From an uncultured Muribaculaceae bacterium (lineage in GTDB: Bacteria; Bacteroidota; Bacteroidia; Bacteroidales; Muribaculaceae): DNA of 64,000 nt. Position 1 is the stretch's first letter, and the number at the start of each line of letters is the position of its first letter. Below, one piece after another: positions 50,990 to 59,411 of the stretch. A model generated the notes under the pieces. The model was not told the DNA's origin. It worked only from the letters and a program-made list of their open reading frames with translations, and made no database searches. The translations under genes were made by a program, and so were the position numbers. The stretch lies in assembly GCA_910587425.1 (NCBI GenBank), contig CAJUKU010000007.1:1-64000 (forward strand). The letters run 5' to 3'.

Positions 50990-53724
50990 TTTATCCTTGA
51001 TCTTTTTGAGTTGAAATTGGTGAGAGCCCCATGGATATCGGACCCACGGAGCACAAAACTGATGCTGCCCGGGGCGGTTGCAGCCGTTGATCCGTCAAGA
51101 AGATTGAAAAGGTTGCTCTGCTGTCGCGGCGTCAGTATCATTTCACCGGCATTGACACGTGCGAGTATGCCGTCACCGTAGTGCTGACTACCCGGTATTA
51201 TACCGCCCGCGTTATATCCCTTGATCGCGCTTATAGCAGTCGCTACCGTAGCGAGTCCTGCGCCTACAAAGGCAAGCCACCCGAACGGTCCCAGGCTTGC
51301 CGCCTGGGCGGACGCCGTGGCGAATCCGAGTATTATCTGACCTACGGCAGCGAGCATGGCACCAGCCTTGGCTATGGCACCATCACCCCCGATCTGCTCA
51401 AGGGAGGTGCCGAGGGTGGATAGAGCCGCGGCTGCCTTCTCCGTTCCCCCTATGGTTGAATCCTGTAGCACTTTCGCAAGATCTGTCCACTGATTGACGG
51501 CGTTACTGACGTCGCCTGCCATGCTGTTGATTATATTCCGCGCCTCCTCATGCATAGCGTTGGCTGCGGCGATTGTCTCATCCATCTGTTTGCGCATCGT
51601 TTTGCTGGCGTCAGCAATTCCATCGTCAAGATTAGTATTGAGAGTCACCTCCGCTTCCTGCCTACCGCCGAGGGGGCGGTCGGAATGGCTCAGCTTGTTG
51701 CGCTCCTTCAACAGTTGGATTTGCTTTTCCAGTTGCTCGGCTTCCGCTGCGAGCTGCTGCGCGCGGGCATAGTCAATGTTTCTATTTGTCAGCTCATCAT
51801 TGATAGCACGCAGTTGCGCCTGAAGGTCGGCGAGAGATCCTTTTTCGTATTTTGCGTTGCCTGTTTTCGCTCCTTTCCCTCCTGATGGCGAAGCAGAGTT
51901 GCCTACAGTACTTGTCGCGCCTGCTGTAGGCGCGCCTCCTGCGCCGGGCGCCGTTTCGCCCCCTGCATCAGGCGTAAGGTCGGGAGTGTCGACCGGAAGC
52001 CCGAGCCATTCCTTCAGATCATTCCATAGCTCTTTTATTTTACCTACGACCGTACGCACACAGGAAAGCAGGTTCTCGAAATACGCGATCATGTTACGGA
52101 TAAACCATGTGTCGCCGAACGTCCGGCGCATATCCGCCCACTTCCCGCGCACCCATTCCACCGCATCTGTAAAGCCGTCGCGCAACGAGGCGAGTGCCCT
52201 GCCTATCAGCGCGGTCACGACCTGCATTACCTCACCTACGCCATGGATCGCCAGGATGAGCAGCTGGCACGCAGTCTGTAACAGCCATGTATTACTAATG
52301 GTGTCCTCAGCTCCGGTGTCAAACGCTTTGACCACGTTGCCTATCGCATCCATTAGCTCGTTGACCACATCCATGACGAGTTCGAGGCTGTCCATTATAC
52401 CGCGCATGATGCCCGACTGTCCGAGAGTGATCAGGAACACCTCCCACATACTTTTCATCCGGGCAACCGAACCGGCAAAGTTGTCGTTATTGGTAGCCAT
52501 CTGCTCGTATGCGGTGTTTGTGCCTGCCAGCGACTCTGTATAACTGTCGAATGTGCTCCGCCCATCTATAAGCGTTTTGAGCATTGTGACATTAGACTCG
52601 CCGACGAGTCCCTTTATAGCCGCATCGTCAAGCTCCGCAGCCGCAAGGTTCTCAAGCGCCTTGCTCATACCTACGACCGCCGGTTTAAACTCATCGGACG
52701 CCTGGATAGACAACTTGAGCAAAGTTGAAGCGAGCTGCGAACCTGCGACATCAGCACTGCTGAACTTGGGACCGACGGTCTCAATGAGCGCGGCAAGTTC
52801 CGTGTAGTTCATTCCGGCGCTGCTTGCAGCCGTACCGGATTTCTCGAACGCTCTGTTCAGGTATGCCACATCCGCGCTGCCCTGCTGTGAAGCTGCCGCG
52901 AATACGTTTATTATCGCGGAAGCCTCGGAGGCACTCGCACCCATCTGATTCATCGTGCCCGTGATCGCCTTAGCCGCATCGACAAGCTGTATCTTCGCGG
53001 CTTCGGCGAGAGTATTGGCGGCGGCAGTAACGGACATCAGCGCATCCTTGTCGGCAAGCAGTTCCGGGGCTTGCGAGCCGATCAGCTTCATCGCCTCCAC
53101 GATGTCACCGGCGGAAGCGCGGAAACGCTTGCTCATGGTGAGGGTACCATCGCTTATACTCTGCATCGCTTCGTCACTGAGACCGGTAAGCGACTGCAAC
53201 CCGTCAAGGTGCGTCTCGAAATCGGCGGCAGCCTCACCGGCTTTCGCCAACGTTGCCCCGACCGCAGTTATCGCAGCGGTTGCGATACCCGCCGGTGACG
53301 CGATGGCACCCATCATGCCGCCTACATCCACTCCGATGCTCCCACCGAGCTTTGACGCGAAGTCCTTGAAGTCGAGCCCTCCGAACATACCGCCGCCTTC
53401 AAGCCCGGAGCTCGCCGCTGCCTGCTCACGGATTGCCTCGGTGACGGAGTTTAATTGTCGTTGATAATCCGCGGCGGCGGCAGCCATGCGCCGGAACATA
53501 GGCGATTGGTCCTTCCCCTCCGAGACCATCTGCTGCATGAGCCGTTTTATTCCGCTCAGTTTTGCAGACAGTGGCTTTGTGGAGTTTTGCAGCTTATTGA
53601 AATTCTCCGTTATCCGGTCAATCTGCCCGGACGCTCCGGCAGTCCTCTCAAGCTCCTGGCGGACATTGCTGAGCGTCGGGGTCGCGTTGTCGCGGGCTGT
53701 TATATCAAATACTAAGTCGTTCAT
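50986..53724 (-). CDS. Tail tape-measure protein (TP901 type)
   Basis: The 912-residue protein sets tail length. It has an N-terminal coiled region, a TP901-like core (SKRFRASAGDIVEAMKLIGS, AEAAKIQLVDAAKAITGTMN, GMNYTELAALIETVGPKFSS), hydrophobic segments (about 440-520) and a coiled coil near 640-680 (RAQQLAAEAEQLEKQIQLLK). The C-terminal part is Ala/Gly-rich. Length fits a tail of roughly 130-140 nm by the usual rule of about 1.5 Angstrom per residue. Confidence 0.92.
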   Translation of the reverse strand: MNDLVFDITARDNATPTLSNVRQELERTAGASGQIDRITENFNKLQNSTKPLSAKLSGIKRLMQQMVSEGKDQSPMFRRMAAAAADYQRQLNSVTEAIREQAAASSGLEGGGMFGGLDFKDFASKLGGSIGVDVGGMMGAIASPAGIATAAITAVGATLAKAGEAAADFETHLDGLQSLTGLSDEAMQSISDGTLTMSKRFRASAGDIVEAMKLIGSQAPELLADKDALMSVTAAANTLAEAAKIQLVDAAKAITGTMNQMGASASEASAIINVFAAASQQGSADVAYLNRAFEKSGTAASSAGMNYTELAALIETVGPKFSSADVAGSQLASTLLKLSIQASDEFKPAVVGMSKALENLAAAELDDAAIKGLVGESNVTMLKTLIDGRSTFDSYTESLAGTNTAYEQMATNNDNFAGSVARMKSMWEVFLITLGQSGIMRGIMDSLELVMDVVNELMDAIGNVVKAFDTGAEDTISNTWLLQTACQLLILAIHGVGEVMQVVTALIGRALASLRDGFTDAVEWVRGKWADMRRTFGDTWFIRNMIAYFENLLSCVRTVVGKIKELWNDLKEWLGLPVDTPDLTPDAGGETAPGAGGAPTAGATSTVGNSASPSGGKGAKTGNAKYEKGSLADLQAQLRAINDELTNRNIDYARAQQLAAEAEQLEKQIQLLKERNKLSHSDRPLGGRQEAEVTLNTNLDDGIADASKTMRKQMDETIAAANAMHEEARNIINSMAGDVSNAVNQWTDLAKVLQDSTIGGTEKAAAALSTLGTSLEQIGGDGAIAKAGAMLAAVGQIILGFATASAQAASLGPFGWLAFVGAGLATVATAISAIKGYNAGGIIPGSQHYGDGILARVNAGEMILTPRQQSNLFNLLDGSTAATAPGSISFVLRGSDIHGALTNFNSKRSRIK

Positions 53725-54358
53725 GTATTCGTGTCGAGATATTGCTGTGCCTTTCGTTCAAGACGGCTGAGATCATCAGCTGTCATCTCTGTCTCTCGTT
53801 CATCTTCCGTGGTGTCGTCCCATGGGAAACTCAGTACGTCCGTCGGCTTTATGCGCTTGGTGGACTGGCTCTGTGCGACGGTGAAGGCGATTGTCCGGGT
53901 GCGTTCCCAATCACCGCGCTCGCGGCGGTCGGCGTGCCGCATCAGCGCATTTATCTCGTATACCGCCATGCGGTCGAGAACATATTCCGGCGGCAATCCG
54001 AACTGGAGCGTCAGGATGGCGAAGAGCTCCCCGCCGTCAAGTCTTTTTTTTTGCCCTCCTCCTGAGTTCCGCCACTGTTGAACAGACGGTCAATCCTCTC
54101 AGCGTCGGCAAGCACGGTAGCGAACTGCACGGCTACCGACGGGTCTGAATCGTATGCGTCCAAAAACTGGGAATAATCAAGGTCTATTTCCTCGCCCTGC
54201 ATGTCTGCACCGGCGAGCAGCATGGAATAATAATAAAGCAGTGTGTCGCTTACCAGTTTCAGCTCAAAGGGGCGCTGCGTCGCCGCCTCCCACACGAGCA
54301 GAGCGCGTATGCGACCGCCGAGCGGATATTCCTTGTTGTTTATTTTTATGGTTCTCAT
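53721..54358 (-). CDS. Tail assembly chaperone, frameshifted G-GT form
   Basis: In long-tailed phages the two chaperones before the tape measure are made from one start by a -1 frameshift, as in lambda G/GT. Here the first frame reads EEGKKK at nine A (54052-54044). Slipping back one base continues as RLDGGELFAILTLQFGLPPE and runs into the downstream frame YVLDRMAVYEINALMRHADR, ending at 53721. The extended product is about 210 residues. The open -1 frame, the A9 tract and the map position agree. Confidence 0.85.
54011..54358 (-). CDS. Tail assembly chaperone, short G form
   Basis: The unshifted product has 115 residues (MRTIKINNKEYPLGGRIRAL) and ends 15 codons after the first A of the slippery tract (AGSSSPS). 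The helical middle (FELKLVSDTLLYYYSMLLAG) and acidic segment fit Bacteroides tail chaperones. It binds the tape measure during tail assembly. The ratio to the long form is set by frameshift frequency. Confidence 0.85.
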   Translation of the reverse strand: MRTIKINNKEYPLGGRIRALLVWEAATQRPFELKLVSDTLLYYYSMLLAGADMQGEEIDLDYSQFLDAYDSDPSVAVQFATVLADAERIDRLFNSGGTQEEGKKKDLTAGSSSPS

Positions 54359-54433
54359 AGCAATCTCTTTCTAAAAAGCCGCCGACAACACTTGCGCTGA
54401 CGGCGGCTCTATCGGGTTCATTTCTTCTGTTCG

Positions 54434-54925
54434 TTATTCGGCGGCTGGCGCGTTGACCTTATTAGCGGCTGGCGCGTTGACCTTCTCAAGGGAGCCGGTT
54501 CCGGTGAAGTCAACCGTAAATGTGGCATTGTCACCGTTGGGCGCGTTCTGCTCGATGTTCGTGATAAACGCCTTTCCTTTTCTGCCTTCTGTGCCTGGAG
54601 TCCACCCGTTGTCCGGCACGTCTGTCGCTTCTTCTTTCTTGCGCCCCATGACAACCTCCACCGGTTCACGGGCGATCATGAGATCCACGAGATCATCATA
54701 CGTCAGACCGGCTCCCCCGGTCGAGCATATATTTTCCGATTTCATGGTCCATGAGAGCGTGCCGGCTTCTGATGTCGCCCATCCTCCGGCGTTATCCTTG
54801 CTGGAGGTGTCCTTCGTCTCCATGGAGAGGGAGAGAGCGTGGGAAGTGGCTACCGCAATACTTTTCTTTTCGGCGCCCTCGCCGACAAATATCATGAGGT
54901 CGCCGCCTTTGACTGTTTTATTCAT
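54434..54925 (-). CDS. Major tail tube protein
   Basis: With the ATG at 54925 (MNKTVKGGDLMIFVG) the protein has 163 residues and overlaps the upstream stop by ATGA. SHALSLSMETKDTSSKDNAG followed by GTLSWTMKSENI matches the tail-tube fold of Bacteroides phages. The C-terminus carries two copies of an 8-residue repeat (KVNAPAAN, KVNAPAAE). The frame to 55030 lies inside the previous gene and is rejected. Confidence 0.85.
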   Translation of the reverse strand: MNKTVKGGDLMIFVGEGAEKKSIAVATSHALSLSMETKDTSSKDNAGGWATSEAGTLSWTMKSENICSTGGAGLTYDDLVDLMIAREPVEVVMGRKKEEATDVPDNGWTPGTEGRKGKAFITNIEQNAPNGDNATFTVDFTGTGSLEKVNAPAANKVNAPAAE

Positions 54926-55287
54926 AAGATTACAATTTGATATGTCAATTGATGTAGATAGACTCCAGGCGAAGGAGATGCCGCGCGGCACGCTGCGAGG
55001 CGCACGCCGCCGATCTCTATTCCCTGGCAATCCCCCTCGAACGGTTCGAGCACCGCGCGTATACGCTGGGTGAGATCCACCGCATCCTCATAGTTGTCAG
55101 CAGCGGTGGTTATGTCAACCGTGGCAATTTCCCGGTAATTGTACCGATCCTTTGATGTTGCCACGGCAATACCGCTCAGTGCGTACGCCGCAAAGGGATA
55201 CGGCGTGCCTTCCGGGGCGCGGAACGGATGCAGATCTATGTCGTGCAGAAGTGTTCCCAGTGCTTTTCCTATCTCAAGTGTATTCAT
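54922..55287 (-). CDS. Tail terminator protein (DUF3168-like)
   Basis: The 121-residue protein has the gpU-like layout: an N-terminal helix (LEIGKALGTLLHDI), then YPFAAYALSGIAVATSKDRY, a helix with DAVDLTQRIRAVLEP and a beta hairpin end. It would cap the growing tail tube. ATGA overlaps on both sides. Confidence 0.75.
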   Translation of the reverse strand: MNTLEIGKALGTLLHDIDLHPFRAPEGTPYPFAAYALSGIAVATSKDRYNYREIATVDITTAADNYEDAVDLTQRIRAVLEPFEGDCQGIEIGGVRLAACRAASPSPGVYLHQLTYQIVIL

Positions 55288-55733
55288 TCTCTATTCCATT
55301 TGTCAATTTCACGCGAAAACACCTCCGCTATGCGGGATGCCATCCGCCCCTGTACCGTCTCAACCGCGCTTGCAAAGAAGTGCGCCGCCGGCATCTGTCC
55401 GCGGTTCATGCCTTTGCGTGTGGTACGACCCGGCTGCGAGCCGTTCTCAGTCCACCACAGGCGGGGATCGCCCATGATATGAACGAAGTAGCCTGCATCG
55501 GCAAACTTGTCACGCCCAATCCGGACGCCATCGACCGGCGATGTGCCCCAACCGGGATGAGCTACCGCGGAGTCGAATGCCGCGCCGTTGGGCAAGTCCA
55601 AAAGTTGCCGCTGGGTCTCGTCGCGCAGTACTACCGCACCAGCCTGTAGCGCTTTGCGGGCAAGTTTCATCACTCGTCCATCGTCCAGTTTCATAAGCAG
55701 CCCATCAAGGCTTTGTCGCGTAAGGTTATTCAT
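55284..55733 (-). CDS. HK97 gp10-like tail completion protein
   Basis: The 149-residue protein has the gp10 pattern: KLARKALQAGAVVLRDETQR, AYFVHI-like strand DAGYFVHIMGDPR, an RKGMNRGQMPAAHFF segment and a helical end. Such proteins sit at the head-tail interface or complete the tail. It overlaps the upstream head-closure gene by 8 bases. Confidence 0.78.
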   Translation of the reverse strand: MNNLTRQSLDGLLMKLDDGRVMKLARKALQAGAVVLRDETQRQLLDLPNGAAFDSAVAHPGWGTSPVDGVRIGRDKFADAGYFVHIMGDPRLWWTENGSQPGRTTRKGMNRGQMPAAHFFASAVETVQGRMASRIAEVFSREIDKWNRE

Positions 55734-56043
55734 TCACAAGTTCTGTTTTTATCACCAGCTCCATCGTCTGTCGGTTTGGATCGAGACCTAAGATCCTGTA
55801 GTCACGCCCGCGCCATCGTATGCGCATGGTGGGTGTGATCTTATGATATATCCTGACCGTGAAAACCGCGTGGACTCCGTAGAACTCCTCTGAGTTGGCG
55901 AGCGTCATGCTGCTCCCGGCATTGCGCACGCGGGCTTTGGTGTCGAACGCCTTGACCCAGCGTACGAGCTGCGAGCGGTATGCCGTCTGCTCGGTCTCAG
56001 CCCGGAGCAGTGTCACCGGTTCGTTCAACAGTCCGGCTCTCAT
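55726..56043 (-). CDS. Head closure protein
   Basis: The 105-residue protein (MRAGLLNEPVTLLRAETEQT) has the small beta-barrel pattern of SPP1 gp16-type head closure proteins: RVRNAGS, a TVRIYHKITPTMRIRWRGRD strand pair and YRILGLDPNRQ. It seals the connector after packaging. ATGA overlap with the connector gene. Confidence 0.8.
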   Translation of the reverse strand: MRAGLLNEPVTLLRAETEQTAYRSQLVRWVKAFDTKARVRNAGSSMTLANSEEFYGVHAVFTVRIYHKITPTMRIRWRGRDYRILGLDPNRQTMELVIKTELVNE

Positions 56044-56345
56044 CGTACGGTATAGCGTTTGTAGAGTGAGACAAGAAATCCGTATGTATAGGGCACCTCG
56101 TAAGCGTTGGCAAACGATGCCGGTTCACGGTTGGCGTACAACTGACCGACAAGAAAGCGCACTGCGTGACAGACCGGAGGCGGAAGCTCACCATTCTCGT
56201 CCAGCAACTCTGCGAGCGGACGGTCTATATGGCGCATCACAGCCTCCTCAGCCACGGCTATGAGTGAGGTGATGTAACCGTCGTCGTGGGTGTATTCCTC
56301 ATCGACGTTGATATGTTGCTTTGCGTCCTTAAGTGTCAGGTACAT
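56040..56345 (-). CDS. Head-tail connector protein (gp6-like)
   Basis: The 101-residue helical protein (MYLTLKDAKQHINVDEEYTH) with DDGYITSLIAVAEEAVMRHI and PVCHAVRFLVGQLYANREPA matches the gp6/QLRG adaptor family that docks under the portal. It starts 75 bases after the capsid stop, in a gap with no gene. Confidence 0.85.
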   Translation of the reverse strand: MYLTLKDAKQHINVDEEYTHDDGYITSLIAVAEEAVMRHIDRPLAELLDENGELPPPVCHAVRFLVGQLYANREPASFANAYEVPYTYGFLVSLYKRYTVR

Positions 56346-56420
56346 TCCGGGGAAGATGAAAAACCCCGGCGGGCAGCCGTAGCGTCCCGCCGGGGAACGA
56401 TAGACAGAGGGGTGTATTAA

Positions 56421-58139
56421 TTAGGCTTTGAGTACCTTGGTGGCTATAGCGGCAGGGCGGCGCACCTTGGCGTCAAAGTAGGCGTTTATCACGATGCGCA
56501 CCATGCCCTCGGCTGCCTTGGTGATGGTGTCGACGGTAAGATCAAGACCGCCCCACTGACCGATGATGAGCTCACGCCAGTCAGCAAGAGCGAGACCGTT
56601 GGCGGTCACTGCGCTTGAGGTGAGGACGCTTATGCCCTCAACCTCGTTGCCTTCCATCACGAATCGACCGCTACCGGTATCCTTGGCGGTCTTGCGGAGC
56701 TGAGCCTTAGCCTTGGGGCTGGCTATATAGGTGAGCGAGCCGGTGACGTTTGCCTCCTCAAGTTTCGCCTCAAGATCCACGACATCGGCAAACTTGATGG
56801 CTGCCGTATCGGCGGTAACGCCGGCGAATATTCCGGCGGGCTTGACATCTGTTGCAGCCTCGTTGCCCAGGATGGTGCTCTCGAGCTTCTCGGCGAGCGC
56901 AGCTATGATGTCTGAGCGCAGAAGTTCCTCAGCTCCGACGCTGTCCTGTATCAGGAACTGTTTGGAAATATCTATGAATGCAGTGAGGCGTTTTGGCTTG
57001 AGAGTGACCTCTCTGAAGGAGCCCTTGCCGCTGTCAGCGCTGACGACCTCGCCTTTCCATCCGACATTACTGCCCGAATATACCGGAATGGCTATGTCGC
57101 CGACGAGTCCGGTGAGATATGTGGCGCCGGCACGGCTGAGCACCATTGCTGAACGGAGCGGACCGAGAATGTTGAGCTTTTCGGTCGCTACAGCTTCCTT
57201 GCCTTGGGTCGCCACCGTGGCAAGAATAGCATTGGCTGCGGGATCTCCGGCTGCTGGAGCGTCGCCCCCGGCACGCGCTTCCGACACGGGGAGTACAATC
57301 TGACCGGCGGCGCTCTGTCCTATCCCGGCGAATGCCGCGCGTCCTTCCGCCACAACTTCCTGAGTCGTGTCGTCAAACTGGCGGTTGTTTACCACGTCGT
57401 TGATGGCGCGGAGAAGACTGAATTTTTTCTTCTTGTTCATAGGTTCTGTATTATGATTATTGTCGTTTGATCGTGATTCGTCATGCTCGGACGGCGTTTC
57501 ATCTGCGGCAGATGCCTCAACATCCTCACTCTGTCGGGTCTCCTCTGTCGGCTCATCGGTCGAGGTCGTTGACTCTTGAGGATCTTCCTCTGTGGCTTCT
57601 GTTTCCTCGCTCCTGGATTCAGCAGCGATATAGTCATCAAGCCCGCGCTGGGCGATCGCCACATCAGTGGCATCATACGCAGGATGATACACCGGCGACA
57701 CGTCAAAAAGCTGATCGAACGCCTTGATAGTGCGGTGATAAGTGCCGTCAGATCGGCGCTCCCACTCATCTTTGCGGACGGTGAAGCAGAAAGAGCTCGC
57801 GCAGATGTCGCCACGCCGGATGCCTTCAAGCACCTCATCGCCGAGAGCGGTTGCCGGAGCCTCAAACCGGTATTTAAGTCCATGGTCATCCACGGAGAGT
57901 GTAAGAGATCCCGAACCCTGGCGCGAACGCGCGAGTGCGCCGCGAGCCGGGTTGTGGTCAAGCCAACATATCACATCGGAACGCTCAAGTACACCGTCGA
58001 GCGCACGGCGGTCTATGCTCTCTGTGAAACTACTGATACCTGTGCTCTCGGTATCGAATACCAGGGCGTAACCTTCGATTGTACGGCTGTCATCAACGGC
58101 TCTGAGTTCAGCCGTCACGTTACGTTTTTCCTTGCTCAT
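56421..58139 (-). CDS. Prohead protease - major capsid protein fusion (HK97 type)
   Basis: One 572-residue frame contains two proteins that are usually separate. Residues 1-165 are an HK97-type (U35) prohead protease with His in CWLDHNPARGALARS (about 62) and Ser in ICASSFCFTVRKDEW (about 115). Residues 175-232 are a very acidic linker. The capsid part starts at Met234 (MNKKKKFSLLRAINDVVNNR), with FREVTLKPKRLTAFIDISKQ and ASPKAKAQLRK. Met234 (57440) looks like a normal capsid start, so a capsid-only product from internal initiation is possible. Confidence 0.9.
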   Translation of the reverse strand: MSKEKRNVTAELRAVDDSRTIEGYALVFDTESTGISSFTESIDRRALDGVLERSDVICWLDHNPARGALARSRQGSGSLTLSVDDHGLKYRFEAPATALGDEVLEGIRRGDICASSFCFTVRKDEWERRSDGTYHRTIKAFDQLFDVSPVYHPAYDATDVAIAQRGLDDYIAAESRSEETEATEEDPQESTTSTDEPTEETRQSEDVEASAADETPSEHDESRSNDNNHNTEPMNKKKKFSLLRAINDVVNNRQFDDTTQEVVAEGRAAFAGIGQSAAGQIVLPVSEARAGGDAPAAGDPAANAILATVATQGKEAVATEKLNILGPLRSAMVLSRAGATYLTGLVGDIAIPVYSGSNVGWKGEVVSADSGKGSFREVTLKPKRLTAFIDISKQFLIQDSVGAEELLRSDIIAALAEKLESTILGNEAATDVKPAGIFAGVTADTAAIKFADVVDLEAKLEEANVTGSLTYIASPKAKAQLRKTAKDTGSGRFVMEGNEVEGISVLTSSAVTANGLALADWRELIIGQWGGLDLTVDTITKAAEGMVRIVINAYFDAKVRRPAAIATKVLKA

Positions 58140-58151
58140 ATCTATAGATTG

Positions 58152-59402
58152 TTATTGAGGGTTTTTATCTTCGGTTTTTTCTGATTTTTCACCATTATTT
58201 CTTGCCGCAGCCTGTAGCGTCTGCATATTTACCTGCACAAACAGACTGTCGCCACCATCAACCGGCGGAAGATCAGCCTCACGGCGTATCTCGTTGGGCG
58301 AGATTGACCCAAGTGAGAACAATGTCGAGAAGTACTGAGCCTGTGCAGTCTTGTCACCTTGCAGGAACTGACGCGTGTCGAAACGCACCTCTATTCCTGA
58401 GTGCTCGCCCTGCGGGAACAGCTTGCGCTCGAACTCAAGCTCAATCTTGCGTAGTATGGGAGAAAGAGTGTCGGTGAGGAATGACAGGTTTGACTGCTCA
58501 AGAGTGTTATAGTTGGACTTGCTCAGGTCGTAGCATTTTGTGGGCGACACGCCGAAGAACCGGCATATATCGATTACCGTATATTGGCGTGTCTCCAACA
58601 GCATACTGTCGCGCGGGCTCACGCTCACCGGGCTGTACTCCATGTTGCCATCAAGGACGGCGACACCATTAGGCGCACCACTCTCTGTATTGAAGGCGCC
58701 AGCCCAGGCGCCTTTCAGTTCCCGTTTCTGTTTGTCGGAAAGCGCTGACATCACTTTCAGGATCCCGCCGACGTTACACCCTCCCTTGAAGAATCCCGAC
58801 GCATGGCTCTCAGCGGCATTCGCCAATCCTATGCTTCCTATGGCATGGCGCAGCGTGGAAACGCCCTGAACGCCGTCATAGCTAAAGTTCAGCACATGGA
58901 TCATGTCGGATGCCGGGATGCCCGTCACAGTCGCGACGGTATATGTGGGCGGTTTTGAGATGTTGTTAGGCAGCACTATGGTGACATACTCCGACGGTAT
59001 GAAGTGCAGCGCCACCGGCATCCCCGACGCGTCGCGCTGTATATATGCATAACCGTTGCCGTCGAGCAGCATTGACGCTACGAGAGTCTTGATGAATACG
59101 TAGCGCGTCATGCGGGCGTTAGGCTCGCAATTGAGCAGATGGGCGCGAGGGTCATCCGTAGCTTTCGTGCGGAAGCCGCGCGAATCCATACGGTAGGGAT
59201 CGAGCGGGAGCTGCGCGACGCTGTCCGTGATCAGCTCCACACAGCGGTACACCGCCGGGAGCAGCATTGCTTTGTCCTGTTTCAGCATTCCGGACGAGCC
59301 GTAGGTGAGGAAACCGAAACTCAGACCGGCATTGCGCCGCGACCGCTCCTCTATCTCATCGATTGTCTGCGCTTTTCTGCGCCTTAGAAAGTTAAATCGC
59401 AT
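58152..59402 (-). CDS. Portal protein (HK97 type)
   Basis: The 416-residue protein forms the dodecameric DNA channel. It has the portal start SGMLKQDKAMLLPAVYRCVE, the conserved SVAQLPLDPY, MLLDGNGYAYIQRD, DMIHVLNF and the C-terminal clip/crown helices (ISPNEIRREADLPPVDGGD). Length is normal. It lies 10 bases after the terminase gene and 12 before the protease-capsid gene. Confidence 0.93.
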   Translation of the reverse strand: MRFNFLRRRKAQTIDEIEERSRRNAGLSFGFLTYGSSGMLKQDKAMLLPAVYRCVELITDSVAQLPLDPYRMDSRGFRTKATDDPRAHLLNCEPNARMTRYVFIKTLVASMLLDGNGYAYIQRDASGMPVALHFIPSEYVTIVLPNNISKPPTYTVATVTGIPASDMIHVLNFSYDGVQGVSTLRHAIGSIGLANAAESHASGFFKGGCNVGGILKVMSALSDKQKRELKGAWAGAFNTESGAPNGVAVLDGNMEYSPVSVSPRDSMLLETRQYTVIDICRFFGVSPTKCYDLSKSNYNTLEQSNLSFLTDTLSPILRKIELEFERKLFPQGEHSGIEVRFDTRQFLQGDKTAQAQYFSTLFSLGSISPNEIRREADLPPVDGGDSLFVQVNMQTLQAAARNNGEKSEKTEDKNPQ

Positions 59403-59411
59403 GTTAGTTGT

